A stretch of DNA of 32,686 nucleotides from Deltaproteobacteria bacterium (GTDB lineage Bacteria > Desulfobacterota > Binatia > UBA12015): the NCBI GenBank assembly GCA_016874795.1, contig VGTG01000058.1, positions 1-32,686 of the forward strand, written 5' to 3'. A program made the translations under genes and the position numbers. Shown one piece after another: positions 1-7,776 of the stretch (within the stretch, counting starts at the first letter, position 1; each line of letters starts with the position of its first letter). Under the pieces are notes generated by a model, which had not been told where the DNA came from, ran no database searches, and saw nothing but the letters and a program-made list of their open reading frames with translations.

Positions 1-20
1 CCTCGACGCCCCTCGCGGCG

Positions 21-122
21 TCACACCTCCTCGAAATATGCCAGATATTCCTTCGTCGGCGTTCCTTGCGAGGGACGCCGATGAACGGCAATCTGCTTGA
101 CGCTATCTCGACGGCGGTGCAC
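21..122 (-). other. Possible ORF remnant at the left edge
   Basis: A 33-residue frame can be read from a GTG at 122. Its C-terminal part ends in KEYLAYFEEV before a TGA, and it has no convincing ribosome binding site. Third codon positions are much less G/C-biased than in neighbouring genes (several AT-ending codons such as GAT, ATT, GTT and TAT), so it may be the tail of an imported or broken gene. I do not recognise it. Bases 1-20 and 123-175 hold nothing further that I can support. Confidence 0.2.
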
Positions 123-175
123 TAGCCGGCCGGCCTCGAGAGGCGGCGAACCCCGGTGACCCGAGGGAGCGGCTC

Positions 176-1174
176 GTGCGCGTGATGTCGCTCGCCCGTC
201 CAGGCGATGCGCGGAGCGCTCCGCTCGAGCTGCGGGAGCGCTCGACTCGAGCACCGGAGACGAACGAGGTGCTCGTGCGGGTCGAGGCCTGCGGCGTCTG
301 TCGCACCGACCTGCACGTCGTCGAGGGGGATCTGCCGGAGCGTCGCAGCGGGATCGTACCGGGCCACGAGATCGTCGGGCGCGTCGTGGCCGTCGGCCCC
401 TGCGTGACCAGTCTCGCGACGGGCACGCGCGTCGGAGTCGCGTGGCTGCATCGCTCGTGCGGCATCTGTCGCTTCTGCCAGCGAGGCGCGGAGAACCTGT
501 GTCTCACCCCGATCTTCACGGGGTGGGACGTCGACGGCGGCTATGCGGACGAGGTGATCGCATTCGCGGAGTTCGTCTACGCGCTTCCGGAGGAGATTCC
601 GGCGACCGATCTCGCACCACTCCTCTGCGCCGGGATCATCGGCTACCGCGCCTACGCGCGCTCGGGCATCCGCGCGGGCGGTCGCCTCGGGCTCTATGGC
701 TTCGGCGGCTCCGCACACATCGTGATCCAGCTCGCGCGTCACCAGGGCTGCGAGGTCTACGTGTTCAGCCGCGGCGGCGCGCATCGCGAGCACGCTCTCG
801 AGCTCGGCGCCGCATGGGTCGGCGACAGCTTCGAGCGGCCACCGCGTCCGCTCGACGCGGCGATCCTCTTCGCGCCGGCGGGCGAGATCGTGCCGGCGGC
901 GCTCGCGAGCCTCGATCGCGGCGCGACGCTCGCGGTCGCGGGCATCCATCTGACGGACGTCCCGCCGCTCGACTATCAGCGGCATCTCTTCCAGGAGCGC
1001 GCGCTCGCGAGCGTCACGGCGAACACGCGCGAGGACGGGCGCGCGCTGCTGCGGCTCGCGGCGGAGATCCCGATCCGCACGCGGACGCGCGTCCTCCCGC
1101 TCGCGTCCGCGAATGACGCGCTGCTCGACCTGAAGGAGGATCGGATCCGGGGCGCCGCCGTTCTCGTCCCCTGA
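176..1174 (+). CDS. Zinc-dependent alcohol dehydrogenase (MDR family)
   Basis: This 332-residue cytoplasmic enzyme belongs to the medium-chain dehydrogenase/reductase family, which oxidises alcohols with NAD(P). The catalytic-zinc ligands are visible as Cys42 (ACGVCRTDLH), His64-Glu65 (PGHEIVG) and probably Cys151. The structural-zinc lobe has four cysteines at 95, 98, 101 and 109 (CGICRFCQRGAENLC). A Rossmann-type turn GLYGFGGSAH lies near residue 173. The length and the short C-terminal domain fit the AdhA/AdhP-like group. The GTG at 176 is preceded by a GGGAG at about 164-168; an ATG three codons later is an alternative start. It stands alone upstream of the Cys-rich gene with a gap of about 75 bp. 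The substrate cannot be told from sequence. Confidence 0.9.
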   Translation: MRVMSLARPGDARSAPLELRERSTRAPETNEVLVRVEACGVCRTDLHVVEGDLPERRSGIVPGHEIVGRVVAVGPCVTSLATGTRVGVAWLHRSCGICRFCQRGAENLCLTPIFTGWDVDGGYADEVIAFAEFVYALPEEIPATDLAPLLCAGIIGYRAYARSGIRAGGRLGLYGFGGSAHIVIQLARHQGCEVYVFSRGGAHREHALELGAAWVGDSFERPPRPLDAAILFAPAGEIVPAALASLDRGATLAVAGIHLTDVPPLDYQRHLFQERALASVTANTREDGRALLRLAAEIPIRTRTRVLPLASANDALLDLKEDRIRGAAVLVP

Positions 1175-1249
1175 GATGCGCGCGAGAACCCGCTCCGCGC
1201 TTGACCGAAGCGCTGGCCGGTGATTTGGGGCGTGGCGAAGGAGACTTCC

Positions 1250-1621
1250 ATGAAGGTGTGCGCTCGAGTCGTCGTCGCTCTCGCTGTCGTCTTCGCGTTC
1301 GCCGCTCCGGCGCGCGCGGATGTCCCCTGTGCGGCGGACATCGCGAAGCTGTGCAAGGGCGTCCCTCCCGGTGGCGGCCGCATCCAGGATTGCCTGAAGC
1401 AGCACGAGGCGGAGGTCTCGGCCGAGTGCAAGGCGCGCGTCGACGAGCTCGCGAAGGAGCTCCAGCTCGCCGCCGCGGTCTGCCGCTGGGACATCGGCCG
1501 CCTTTGCTCGGGAGAGCATCCGGGTCACGGCAAGCTCGCCGCGTGCTTGAAGAGCCACGAGAACGACCTGTCGCCGGCCTGCAAGAAGCAGCTCGAGAGC
1601 TTGAAGGCGCCGCCCGCCTAG
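1250..1621 (+). CDS. Secreted cysteine-rich repeat protein (GLG1-type)
   Basis: This 123-residue protein has a Sec signal peptide: Lys2, a hydrophobic core VVVALAVVFAFAA, and an AxA cleavage site just before DVPC. Two repeats of about 45 residues follow, each of the form C-x2-DI-x2-LC-x-(G/S)-x-G-x-CL-x-H-E/H-x-S-x2-C. They match the Cys-rich Golgi glycoprotein-type repeat (PF00839) found in many secreted bacterial proteins of unknown role. It probably resides in the periplasm with internal disulfides. The ATG at 1250 was chosen over an upstream GTG at 1220 because GAAGGAGA precedes it at good spacing and the signal peptide starts there. Its stop codon directly abuts the nested inverted repeat, which could also act as its transcript end. 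No enzymatic motif is seen. Confidence 0.85.
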   Translation: MKVCARVVVALAVVFAFAAPARADVPCAADIAKLCKGVPPGGGRIQDCLKQHEAEVSAECKARVDELAKELQLAAAVCRWDIGRLCSGEHPGHGKLAACLKSHENDLSPACKKQLESLKAPPA

Positions 1622-1886
1622 GGGGTCCGGTTCGTTACGGCGCATCTGCACCTAGCCTGCATTTCTCACCAGATCACGTCGCGAGGCGGTCGAGAGTGCC
1701 GAAGATTCGCGAGCCTCGGACCGGAGGGCGACGCAGGCGTACTTGAACAGTACGTCGAGGAGCCCGGAGGGAGAAGCTCGCGAAGATTCGGTGCTATCGG
1801 CCGCCGCAGTAGGGATCTGGTGAGAAATGCAGGCTAGGCAGACTGGCGAGCCTGGGTGCAGATGCGCCGCAACGAACCGGACCCCC
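1621..1886. repeat. Nested inverted-repeat element (MITE-like)
   Basis: Two pairs of inverted repeats are nested. The outer arms, 1621-1652 and 1855-1886, are 32 bp long and match at 31 positions (the mismatch is at 1637). The inner arms, 1651-1675 and 1814-1838, are a perfect 25-bp match beginning CCTAGCCTGCATTTCTCACC. The right side carries about 16 extra bases between its arms. Near the centre are a further imperfect inverted pair around CGAAGATTCGCGAGC and a small hairpin at 1739-1753. No transposase is encoded, and no clear target-site duplication is visible. Long terminal inverted repeats around about 140 bp of non-coding DNA suggest a non-autonomous mobile element or its solo remnant. 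The structure would also fold into a long RNA hairpin and could end transcripts from both convergent flanking genes. Confidence 0.75.
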
Positions 1887-1965
1887 TCTCGGCGTGCGCC
1901 GCCGGCGCGAGCGTCGTGGCGAGCAGGATCGTCGCTGCGATTCCGTTCCGGATTCTCGCGCTCAT
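1834..1965 (-). CDS. Small secreted-peptide ORF, probably truncated
   Basis: This 43-residue ORF overlaps the stop codon of the upstream kinase gene in an ATGA arrangement, so translation is likely coupled. An AGGA lies a few bases before its ATG. Residues 1-25 resemble a Sec signal peptide (MSARIRNGI, then AATILLATTLAPAAHA) with an AHA cleavage site. Only 18 residues follow, and these are encoded entirely by the right arm of the inverted repeat; the stop TAG lies inside the inner repeat arm. The simplest reading is a secreted protein whose mature part was cut off when the element arrived. A genuine short peptide cannot be excluded. Function unknown. Confidence 0.5.
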   Translation of the reverse strand: MSARIRNGIAATILLATTLAPAAHAERGSGSLRRICTQARQSA

Positions 1966-3710
1966 TCGTCGTTCCTTTCTCGTCGTCCGACATCCCCGCC
2001 GCTTCGGAACGGCAGCACGGGATGCCCGCGTCGCCAGCTCCAGACGAGGTCGAGCGCGCGCTCGAGGACGTCCCCTTGCGCACCCGACGCATCGACGCGC
2101 AAGCTCGGCTCGTCGGTGCGAAGCGGGTCCGCCTCGCTGCGCTGGCGAAGATAGACGTCCCAGCCGGCGTCGGAGAGCGCCGGCGCGCCGGGCGTCTCGC
2201 CCGCGCGCGCGCGCTCGGCGAGACGCTCCCGGATCACCTCGGGATCGGCGAAGCACTCGAGGAAGACGTGCGGCACGCCTTTCCGGCGCGCGAGCTCGGC
2301 GACGAGCCGTCGATCCGCTTCGTCGGTGAAGGTCGCGTCGGCGACCACGAAGCGTCCCGCTTCGAGCGCTTCACCCGCTGCCGAAACGAGATCGCGATAG
2401 ACCGCGTGCCTCGCCTCGTCCGTGTAGAGCGACGCGCCTTGCTCCGCCGAAGCCGGCTTCTTCGGGTCGAGGCCGGCGCGACGCTTGCGGAGCTCGTCGC
2501 TCGACACGAGCTTCGCCCCGAGCCTCTCTGCGAGAGCGATCGCGAGAGTCGTCTTGCCCGTGCCGGAGAGTCCCATGCACGCGACGAGAGCCGGACCCGC
2601 GGCCTGCCAAGCGGTCCGCGTCGCCTGCGTGAAGAACGCGCGGGCACGCTCTTCGGCTCCGGCGCGCTCGTCCGCGGCGAGGCCCGTGTCGCACGACGTC
2701 CGGCCGTGCACCATCCCGCGCACGCAAGCGCGATGCGTGACGTAGTAGGGCAGGAGCGTGCGGACCTCGCGGTCGCCCGAGGCGTCCTCGTACGCGTCGA
2801 CGAAGGCTTCGGCGAGCTCGCGGTGGCCGCGCATCTCGAGGTCCATCACGAGGAAGGCGACCTCGGACGCGACGTCGTTCGAGCGAAGGTGCGCCGAAAA
2901 TTCGATGCAGTCGAAGGCGTAGAGCCCGGCGGGCACGGCGGGCGCGTTCGCGACGGCGGGCAGCGGCGGATCGACGAGGCAGAGGTTCGCCGTGTGGAGA
3001 TCGCCGTGTCCCTCGCGGATGCGTCCTCCCCTCTGTCGCGCACGGACGAGGCGCTCGTGCGCCGCGACGAACCGCGCACCGAAGTCGCAGAGGAGATCGC
3101 GATCCGAGGGCGACAGGACCTTCCCGACGAGGTCGTCGGCGTTCTCGAGGACGTCGTCCCAGCGGCGTCGGAGGCCCTCGGGGCCGGCTGCCGCGACCCA
3201 CTCCGCCTCCGCGGGCGCACCGTCGTGGAAGCGGGCGAGGTCGTGCGCGAAGCGCGCGAGAAGCTCCGCGTCGACGCGGCCTTCGCGCAGAGCCTCGGGC
3301 AGCATGCCGGACGCGGGAAGAGCGCGCATGCAGACGAGCGTCTCGACGGTGGTGCTCGCCTCGCGCGCGCTCGTGTCGCCCGCTTGCGAGACGGCTTGCG
3401 TCTCCCCGACGACGAAGCGCCCGTCCGCGCCGCGCGTGACGGATGCGACGCCGAGATAGAGCGGCGCGCAGAGCCGCCGGTTCAGCAGGACCTCCGTCGC
3501 GCAGGAAGCGCGGCGCAGCTCGCGCGTGCCGAAGTCGACGAACGAGAGCCGTACCGGCTTCTTCAGCTTGTACGCGAGCGGCTCCGCCACGAAGACGTGC
3601 GAGAGGTGCGTCTGCAGGTGCACGACGCGCTCGGGGCGGTGCGGGTATGCCGCCGGCTCGGCGAGAGCCGCGACGATCTCGCTCTGGTCGTTCTCGGAGC
3701 GCTCGTCCAT
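1962..3710 (-). CDS. APH-like / P-loop kinase fusion protein
   Basis: This 582-residue cytoplasmic protein has two domains. Residues about 30-340 resemble an aminoglycoside-phosphotransferase-like kinase, with the catalytic-loop motif HGDLHTANLC at 235-244 and a metal-binding FD at 266-267. Residues about 372-560 form a P-loop NTPase of the AAA_33/zeta-like kinase type, with Walker A GLSGTGKTT at 380-388. This architecture is common in proteobacteria under names such as 'bifunctional aminoglycoside phosphotransferase/ATP-binding protein'; the substrate is not known, and antibiotic resistance should not be assumed. The ATG at 3710 has GAGGG immediately before it, so the start is uncertain. It follows the glycosyltransferase gene by 54 bp and overlaps the small ORF downstream, as the third gene of a minus-strand operon. 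Confidence 0.85.
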   Translation of the reverse strand: MDERSENDQSEIVAALAEPAAYPHRPERVVHLQTHLSHVFVAEPLAYKLKKPVRLSFVDFGTRELRRASCATEVLLNRRLCAPLYLGVASVTRGADGRFVVGETQAVSQAGDTSAREASTTVETLVCMRALPASGMLPEALREGRVDAELLARFAHDLARFHDGAPAEAEWVAAAGPEGLRRRWDDVLENADDLVGKVLSPSDRDLLCDFGARFVAAHERLVRARQRGGRIREGHGDLHTANLCLVDPPLPAVANAPAVPAGLYAFDCIEFSAHLRSNDVASEVAFLVMDLEMRGHRELAEAFVDAYEDASGDREVRTLLPYYVTHRACVRGMVHGRTSCDTGLAADERAGAEERARAFFTQATRTAWQAAGPALVACMGLSGTGKTTLAIALAERLGAKLVSSDELRKRRAGLDPKKPASAEQGASLYTDEARHAVYRDLVSAAGEALEAGRFVVADATFTDEADRRLVAELARRKGVPHVFLECFADPEVIRERLAERARAGETPGAPALSDAGWDVYLRQRSEADPLRTDEPSLRVDASGAQGDVLERALDLVWSWRRGHPVLPFRSGGDVGRRERNDE

Positions 3711-3764
3711 CCCTCGGGACCGTATCGGAAGCCGTACGACGGGGCGACGTCGCAGCGAGGATCC

Positions 3765-4736
3765 TCACGTCGCGATCCCCACGGCCGCGCAGACGTCGGC
3801 GAGCCGGTGTGCGGCGGTGTGCGCGCTTTGCACGCGCTCGATGCCGCGGCCCGTCACCTCCGCGTAGTGGGCGTCGTCGCCGAGGAAGCGCTCGATCGCG
3901 TCACGGGCCTCGCGCTCGTCGCGCGCGACGGCGACGACGTCGCCGAAGAGCCGCTCCATGCCGACGCTCGGCGAGCTGACGACGGCCGTGCCGCACGCGA
4001 GGAGCTCGAACACGCGCCGCGCGAACATCGTCGGCGAGCTCGCGACGGAGTTCACGTTGAGGAAGATCCGGTGGCGGCGATAGTGGTCGGGAAGGTCGAC
4101 GTAGCGGACGGGCGGACGGAGGTACGGCGCGAAGCGGTCCGGAAAGCGCTTGTGCGGACCACGAGCGCGATCGAGGATCGTGAGCCCGAACGGAGCTCCG
4201 GCGTCGAGCAGGACCTCGAGCTCGCGACGGCGCTCCGGGAGCTCGGGCTCGCCGTAGGAGCCGGCGAAGCACACGGTGCTCGTCCGCGCGGCCTCGCCGG
4301 GCCGCGGCGGCCGGTGGAGCTCGGGCTGTGCGAAGAACGGCAGGCAGCGTACCGCGTCGCTTCCGCGCCGGAGACGACGCTCGTACTTCGGCAGGCACGC
4401 CTCGTCGGTCGTGAAGACGACGTCGAAGTGCTTCGCCGTGTCGAGGAACCGATCGAAGAAGACCGGGTCTTCCTTGTTCCAGAACGCGGTCGGGACGCCG
4501 CGCTTCCGGCAGTGGGAGACGATCGCCGGGATCTCCTCGAGGCTTCGCTTCCAGCTCTCGGCGCGGCCGAGCCAGACCGACTCGACGAACAGGAGATCGG
4601 GACGCCGCGCCGTCGCGAGCTGGAGCCGCCAGCGGCGCGCGTGCAGGTCGAGAAGCTTCACCTCGGGGGCGAGGCACGCGCGCGAGAACTCGTCGAGGAC
4701 GGCCGCGACGCGCAGGTGGCCGAACGGCCTGCTCAC
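3765..4736 (-). CDS. CgeB-like glycosyltransferase
   Basis: This 323-residue protein looks like the glycosyltransferase group annotated as CgeB/spore-maturation protein (GT-B fold). The N-terminal half has a DLLFVESVW segment and an FWNKEDP motif typical of that group. The C-terminal half has the signature of PF13524, including IFLNVNS, ARRVFELLACGTAVVSSP and GMERLFG around residues 220-266. It probably transfers a sugar from a nucleotide donor in the cytoplasm; donor and acceptor are unknown. It starts with GTG at 4736, 19 bp after the MAPEG stop codon, so the two are likely cotranscribed. The predicted binding site (GAGCGAGG) is weak. Confidence 0.8.
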   Translation of the reverse strand: MSRPFGHLRVAAVLDEFSRACLAPEVKLLDLHARRWRLQLATARRPDLLFVESVWLGRAESWKRSLEEIPAIVSHCRKRGVPTAFWNKEDPVFFDRFLDTAKHFDVVFTTDEACLPKYERRLRRGSDAVRCLPFFAQPELHRPPRPGEAARTSTVCFAGSYGEPELPERRRELEVLLDAGAPFGLTILDRARGPHKRFPDRFAPYLRPPVRYVDLPDHYRRHRIFLNVNSVASSPTMFARRVFELLACGTAVVSSPSVGMERLFGDVVAVARDEREARDAIERFLGDDAHYAEVTGRGIERVQSAHTAAHRLADVCAAVGIAT

Positions 4737-4755
4737 GTTGCGCGACGAGCCTCGC

Positions 4756-5178
4756 TCAGAAGACGGCGAGGGCGGTGCGGATCGCCATCACCGCGAGCGC
4801 GATCGTCGAGAGGGTGAAGACCGTGAACCGGACCATCACGAGGTTCACCGTGCACTGGATCAGCGAGTGGACGACGCGGAGCACGACGTACGTCCACGCG
4901 AGGCCGACGTTCGTCGGGTCCCCCTGGCCGGCGATCTGCGCGGCGAGCGCGGTCGCGTAGAAGATCGTCGGCTGCTCCATCAGGTGGTTGTAGTTGTCGG
5001 AGACCCACATCACCTCGGGCGGAAGGTTCAGCGTCCGCGTGCGCGCTGCCTCTTGCGCGTCGAGGTTCGCGCGCTGGATCGCAGGGATGCGCGTCGCGTA
5101 CATCCAGATCCAGATCACGAGCGTCCACAGGACGAGCGCCAGGATCGGCGGGACCAGCGCGGGTGCGGTCGTCTCCAT
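4756..5178 (-). CDS. MAPEG-family integral membrane protein
   Basis: This 140-residue protein has about four hydrophobic segments, among them ILALVLWTLVIWIWMYATRI and FTVFTLSTIALAVMAIRTAL. It contains MAPEG-type features such as a conserved region around NHLMEQPTIFYATALA and the helix WTYVVLRVVHSLIQ. MAPEG proteins (PF01124) include glutathione transferases and eicosanoid enzymes; bacterial members are mostly uncharacterised. The ATG at 5178 is preceded by a strong GGAGGAGAA, which decides the start against a much longer upstream open frame. It heads the minus-strand operon and is divergent from the YdbH-like gene. Confidence 0.85.
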   Translation of the reverse strand: METTAPALVPPILALVLWTLVIWIWMYATRIPAIQRANLDAQEAARTRTLNLPPEVMWVSDNYNHLMEQPTIFYATALAAQIAGQGDPTNVGLAWTYVVLRVVHSLIQCTVNLVMVRFTVFTLSTIALAVMAIRTALAVF

Positions 5179-5234
5179 CGGTTCTCCTCCGGCCCGGCGT
5201 CTTATGCCGCGGCCCGCGGGGGTGGCAAGCGGTC

Positions 5235-5260
5235 GCCGACCGTTGCCGACCGTTGGCGAC
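5235..5260. promoter_or_regulatory. Tandem and inverted repeat in a divergent intergenic region
   Basis: The 120 bp between the divergent MAPEG and YdbH-like genes contains two head-to-tail copies of GCCGACCGTT (5235-5244 and 5245-5254). These are framed by an inverted pair, GTCGCC at 5232-5237 and GGCGAC at 5255-5260. The position suits an operator acting on one or both genes. I see no convincing -35/-10 pair. The regulatory role is inferred. Confidence 0.3.
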
Positions 5261-5298
5261 GAGGCACCGTCGCGAAAGATGGAGTAGGATCGACGACG

Positions 5299-7776
5299 GT
5301 GGGGGCGGCGGGAGGAACGGCAAGGCCGGCGCGACGATGGCTTCGTCGCTTCCTCGTCGTGCTCGCCGCGCTGCTCGCGGTCTCGGTCGCTCTCGTCGCC
5401 TTCGCCCTTCGGTACGCGGGCGGGCGGTTGCCGGAGCTGCTTCACTGGGCGGCCGCGGAGCTTCTTCCCGGGTTCGACGTGCGCGTCGGGAGCGTCGACC
5501 TCGATCTCCGCTCGCACCTCGACGTGCGCGACCTCTCGGTCTCCGCCGGGACGGGCGAAGAAGCCGAGCCCCTGGTCGCCGCCGATCGATTGACGGTCCG
5601 CTTCGCGCCGCTCGAGCTGCTCCGCGGCCGCGTCGAGGAGGTGCGGGCGGTGCGGCCGATCGTGTGCGTGCCCGCCGCCCTCCTGGACGCGGACGCGGGC
5701 GATCCCGGCGCGGTCGATTCCGACGGCAGCACCGCCTTCGGCGGTCTCGTCGAGTCGATCGGGCGCTTCGTCGTCGAGGACGGGCGCTTGACGATCGCGC
5801 CGTCGGAGGCCCGTCCGGAGATCGCGTTCTCGGTCGATCTCGACGTCGCCGGCCTCGGCGCGGATGGGACGGCGCTCGAGACGGAGCGCGCGTTTCGCCT
5901 CCGCGACGTTCGCGTCGGTCGCGCGGAGCAGCCGCTTCTCGTCGCCCGGGAGATCGACGTCGAGGCTTCGTTCGACGATTTGCGGCGCGCTCGCCTGGGC
6001 GCGGTGAACGTCGTCGACCCCGTGGTCACCGTGCCCGCGGATCCGGCGGCGATCGGGCTCGGCGCCGCCGGTGAAGCGTCCGCGACGAGCGCTTCGCCCG
6101 CGGAGCCGTGGTCCATCGAGAGGCTCCGCGTCGAGAGCGGCGTGCTCCGCGTGCCCGGAGGCGGGACGCGGCCGGAGGTGACGACGCGCTTCTCCTTCGA
6201 CCTGCGCGAGATCGCGGCTTCCGGCGAGCGGGCGGAGAAGCCGCAGGAGGTGCAGCTTCGCGACGTGCGCATCGTCCTGCCGCGCGCGCCGGCGCCGTTC
6301 CTCGCTCTCGCTCAGGCGGCGGTCGTCGTCACGCCGGCCTCGCTGCTCGGAGAGGGTCGCATCGACGAGGTGGAGGTCGGACGCGGTGCGCTCCGGTTCG
6401 ATGCGCCGGGGCGCGCGGTGCTCTCCGGTACGGCCGCTTCGGCTCCGCCGGCGGAGTCGGCCACGCCGCACGTGAGTCCGGCGTCCGGGTCCGCGCCGTC
6501 CGCGTCCGCGCCTTCATCGCCGCCGGCACCGGCCGACGCGCCGTGGAGCATCGGCACGCTCGCGATCGCCGGGCTCGACGTTCTCGTCGCCGATCTCGGT
6601 CCGCCGCTTCCGGACTTCTCGTTCGTGCTGCGCACGACGCTGCACGACCTGCCGCTCTCGGCCGCCGCGGCGTCGATCGCCGACGAGAGCCAGCGGCTGG
6701 AGCTCGCGGATCTCGCGCTCTTCTCGCCGTTCGATCCGTTCAAGAAAGTCGTGACGGTCGGCAGCGTGTTCGTCGGCTTCTCTCTCGCCGGCGTGATGCG
6801 AAGCGAGATCACCGAGGTGACCCTCCTGCGGCCGACGATCTTCCTGTCGGAGGACCTCTTCTGGTACATGACCGAGGAGCGGCGCGACGTCGGAGGACCA
6901 AATCCGTGGACGATCGAGCTCCTCCGCGCCGAGCTCGGCAACGTCCTGCTCGAGATCGGGAAAGCGACCCGAGTCGGCTTGCCGATCACCTTCCACACCG
7001 AGGCGAAGGACGTGCGGCTCGACAACCTCGCCGACCTCGAGATCGCGGCCGAGCTCGAGGTCCCGCGCGAGAGCTATCGCTTTCCGGCCTACGATCTCGC
7101 GCTCGATGGGATGCGCGGCGACCTGCACTTCGCCTATCCACCCGGCTCGGGCGCCGAGAACGTCGTCAGCGTGCTGCGCGCCGACGTCGTCGAGTGGCGC
7201 GACTATCGCTTGCGGGAGGGATGGCTCTCGCTCACGTTCGACACGGCGGGGATCAGCGGTACGTTCGGCGGCTCGGGCTACGCCGGCTACGTGAACGGCG
7301 GCGTGACGATCCCCTATCAGTGGGGGCAACCGTGGAACGGCTGGCTCGCGGCGAGCGATCTCGATCTGAAGGAGCTCTCCACGGTCGCGACGAGCGATGC
7401 CGTCGGCCTGACGGGACCACTGAATGCGCGCTTGACGCTCGTCCTCGTCGATCAGACGCTCGAGAGCGCCCTCGGCGACTTCACGTTGAAGGAGCCGGGG
7501 CGGCTCGAGATCACCAAGCTCGACGAGTCGATGATCCCGGCGAGCTGGCCGGGCTGGCAGCGTGACCTCGGCCGGATCGCGATCACCGCCCTGCGCGACT
7601 TCGACTACACGAGTGGCAAGGGCGACCTCCGCTACGGCGACCGACGCGGCTTCCTGGACGTCGACCTCGAAGGACCGCGCGGCGGGCGGCGTCTCGAAGC
7701 ACGCTACCACGGAGCCGGCGGAGACCCACTCGCGCTCGACGTGAAGGTCGCTTCGCGACAGGATGAAGCGCGATGA
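5299..7776 (+). CDS. ydbH: YdbH-like AsmA-superfamily intermembrane lipid-transport protein
   Basis: This protein of about 825 residues has one N-terminal membrane helix (FLVVLAALLAVSVALVAFAL) and a long, beta-rich body with many alternating hydrophobic residues, as in AsmA/TamB/YhdP bridges. The C-terminal part contains ALRDFDYTSGKGDLRYGDRR followed by a G-x-LDVDLEG strand, the pattern of the YdbH C-terminal domain (PF11739). In E. coli, YdbH, TamB and YhdP redundantly support phospholipid movement to the outer membrane. A Ser/Pro/Ala-rich linker lies near residues 390-415. The GTG at 5299 was chosen because GGAGTAGGA precedes it and the membrane helix follows within 20 residues; the frame is open much further upstream, but that part overlaps MAPEG on the other strand. 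Its TGA overlaps the next ATG (ATGA), so the pair is translationally coupled. Confidence 0.8.
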   Translation: MGAAGGTARPARRWLRRFLVVLAALLAVSVALVAFALRYAGGRLPELLHWAAAELLPGFDVRVGSVDLDLRSHLDVRDLSVSAGTGEEAEPLVAADRLTVRFAPLELLRGRVEEVRAVRPIVCVPAALLDADAGDPGAVDSDGSTAFGGLVESIGRFVVEDGRLTIAPSEARPEIAFSVDLDVAGLGADGTALETERAFRLRDVRVGRAEQPLLVAREIDVEASFDDLRRARLGAVNVVDPVVTVPADPAAIGLGAAGEASATSASPAEPWSIERLRVESGVLRVPGGGTRPEVTTRFSFDLREIAASGERAEKPQEVQLRDVRIVLPRAPAPFLALAQAAVVVTPASLLGEGRIDEVEVGRGALRFDAPGRAVLSGTAASAPPAESATPHVSPASGSAPSASAPSSPPAPADAPWSIGTLAIAGLDVLVADLGPPLPDFSFVLRTTLHDLPLSAAAASIADESQRLELADLALFSPFDPFKKVVTVGSVFVGFSLAGVMRSEITEVTLLRPTIFLSEDLFWYMTEERRDVGGPNPWTIELLRAELGNVLLEIGKATRVGLPITFHTEAKDVRLDNLADLEIAAELEVPRESYRFPAYDLALDGMRGDLHFAYPPGSGAENVVSVLRADVVEWRDYRLREGWLSLTFDTAGISGTFGGSGYAGYVNGGVTIPYQWGQPWNGWLAASDLDLKELSTVATSDAVGLTGPLNARLTLVLVDQTLESALGDFTLKEPGRLEITKLDESMIPASWPGWQRDLGRIAITALRDFDYTSGKGDLRYGDRRGFLDVDLEGPRGGRRLEARYHGAGGDPLALDVKVASRQDEAR

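Noticed and set aside
1962-3710. Antibiotic-resistance aminoglycoside phosphotransferase
   Set aside because: The APH-like fold with a fused P-loop kinase is a widespread housekeeping-type architecture; only the HGD motif is shared, and context gives no support for resistance.
1827-4817. A plus-strand open frame of 996 codons
   Set aside because: It is antisense to three recognisable minus-strand genes and is rich in Arg/Glu/Ala, as expected for the opposite strand of GC-rich coding DNA.
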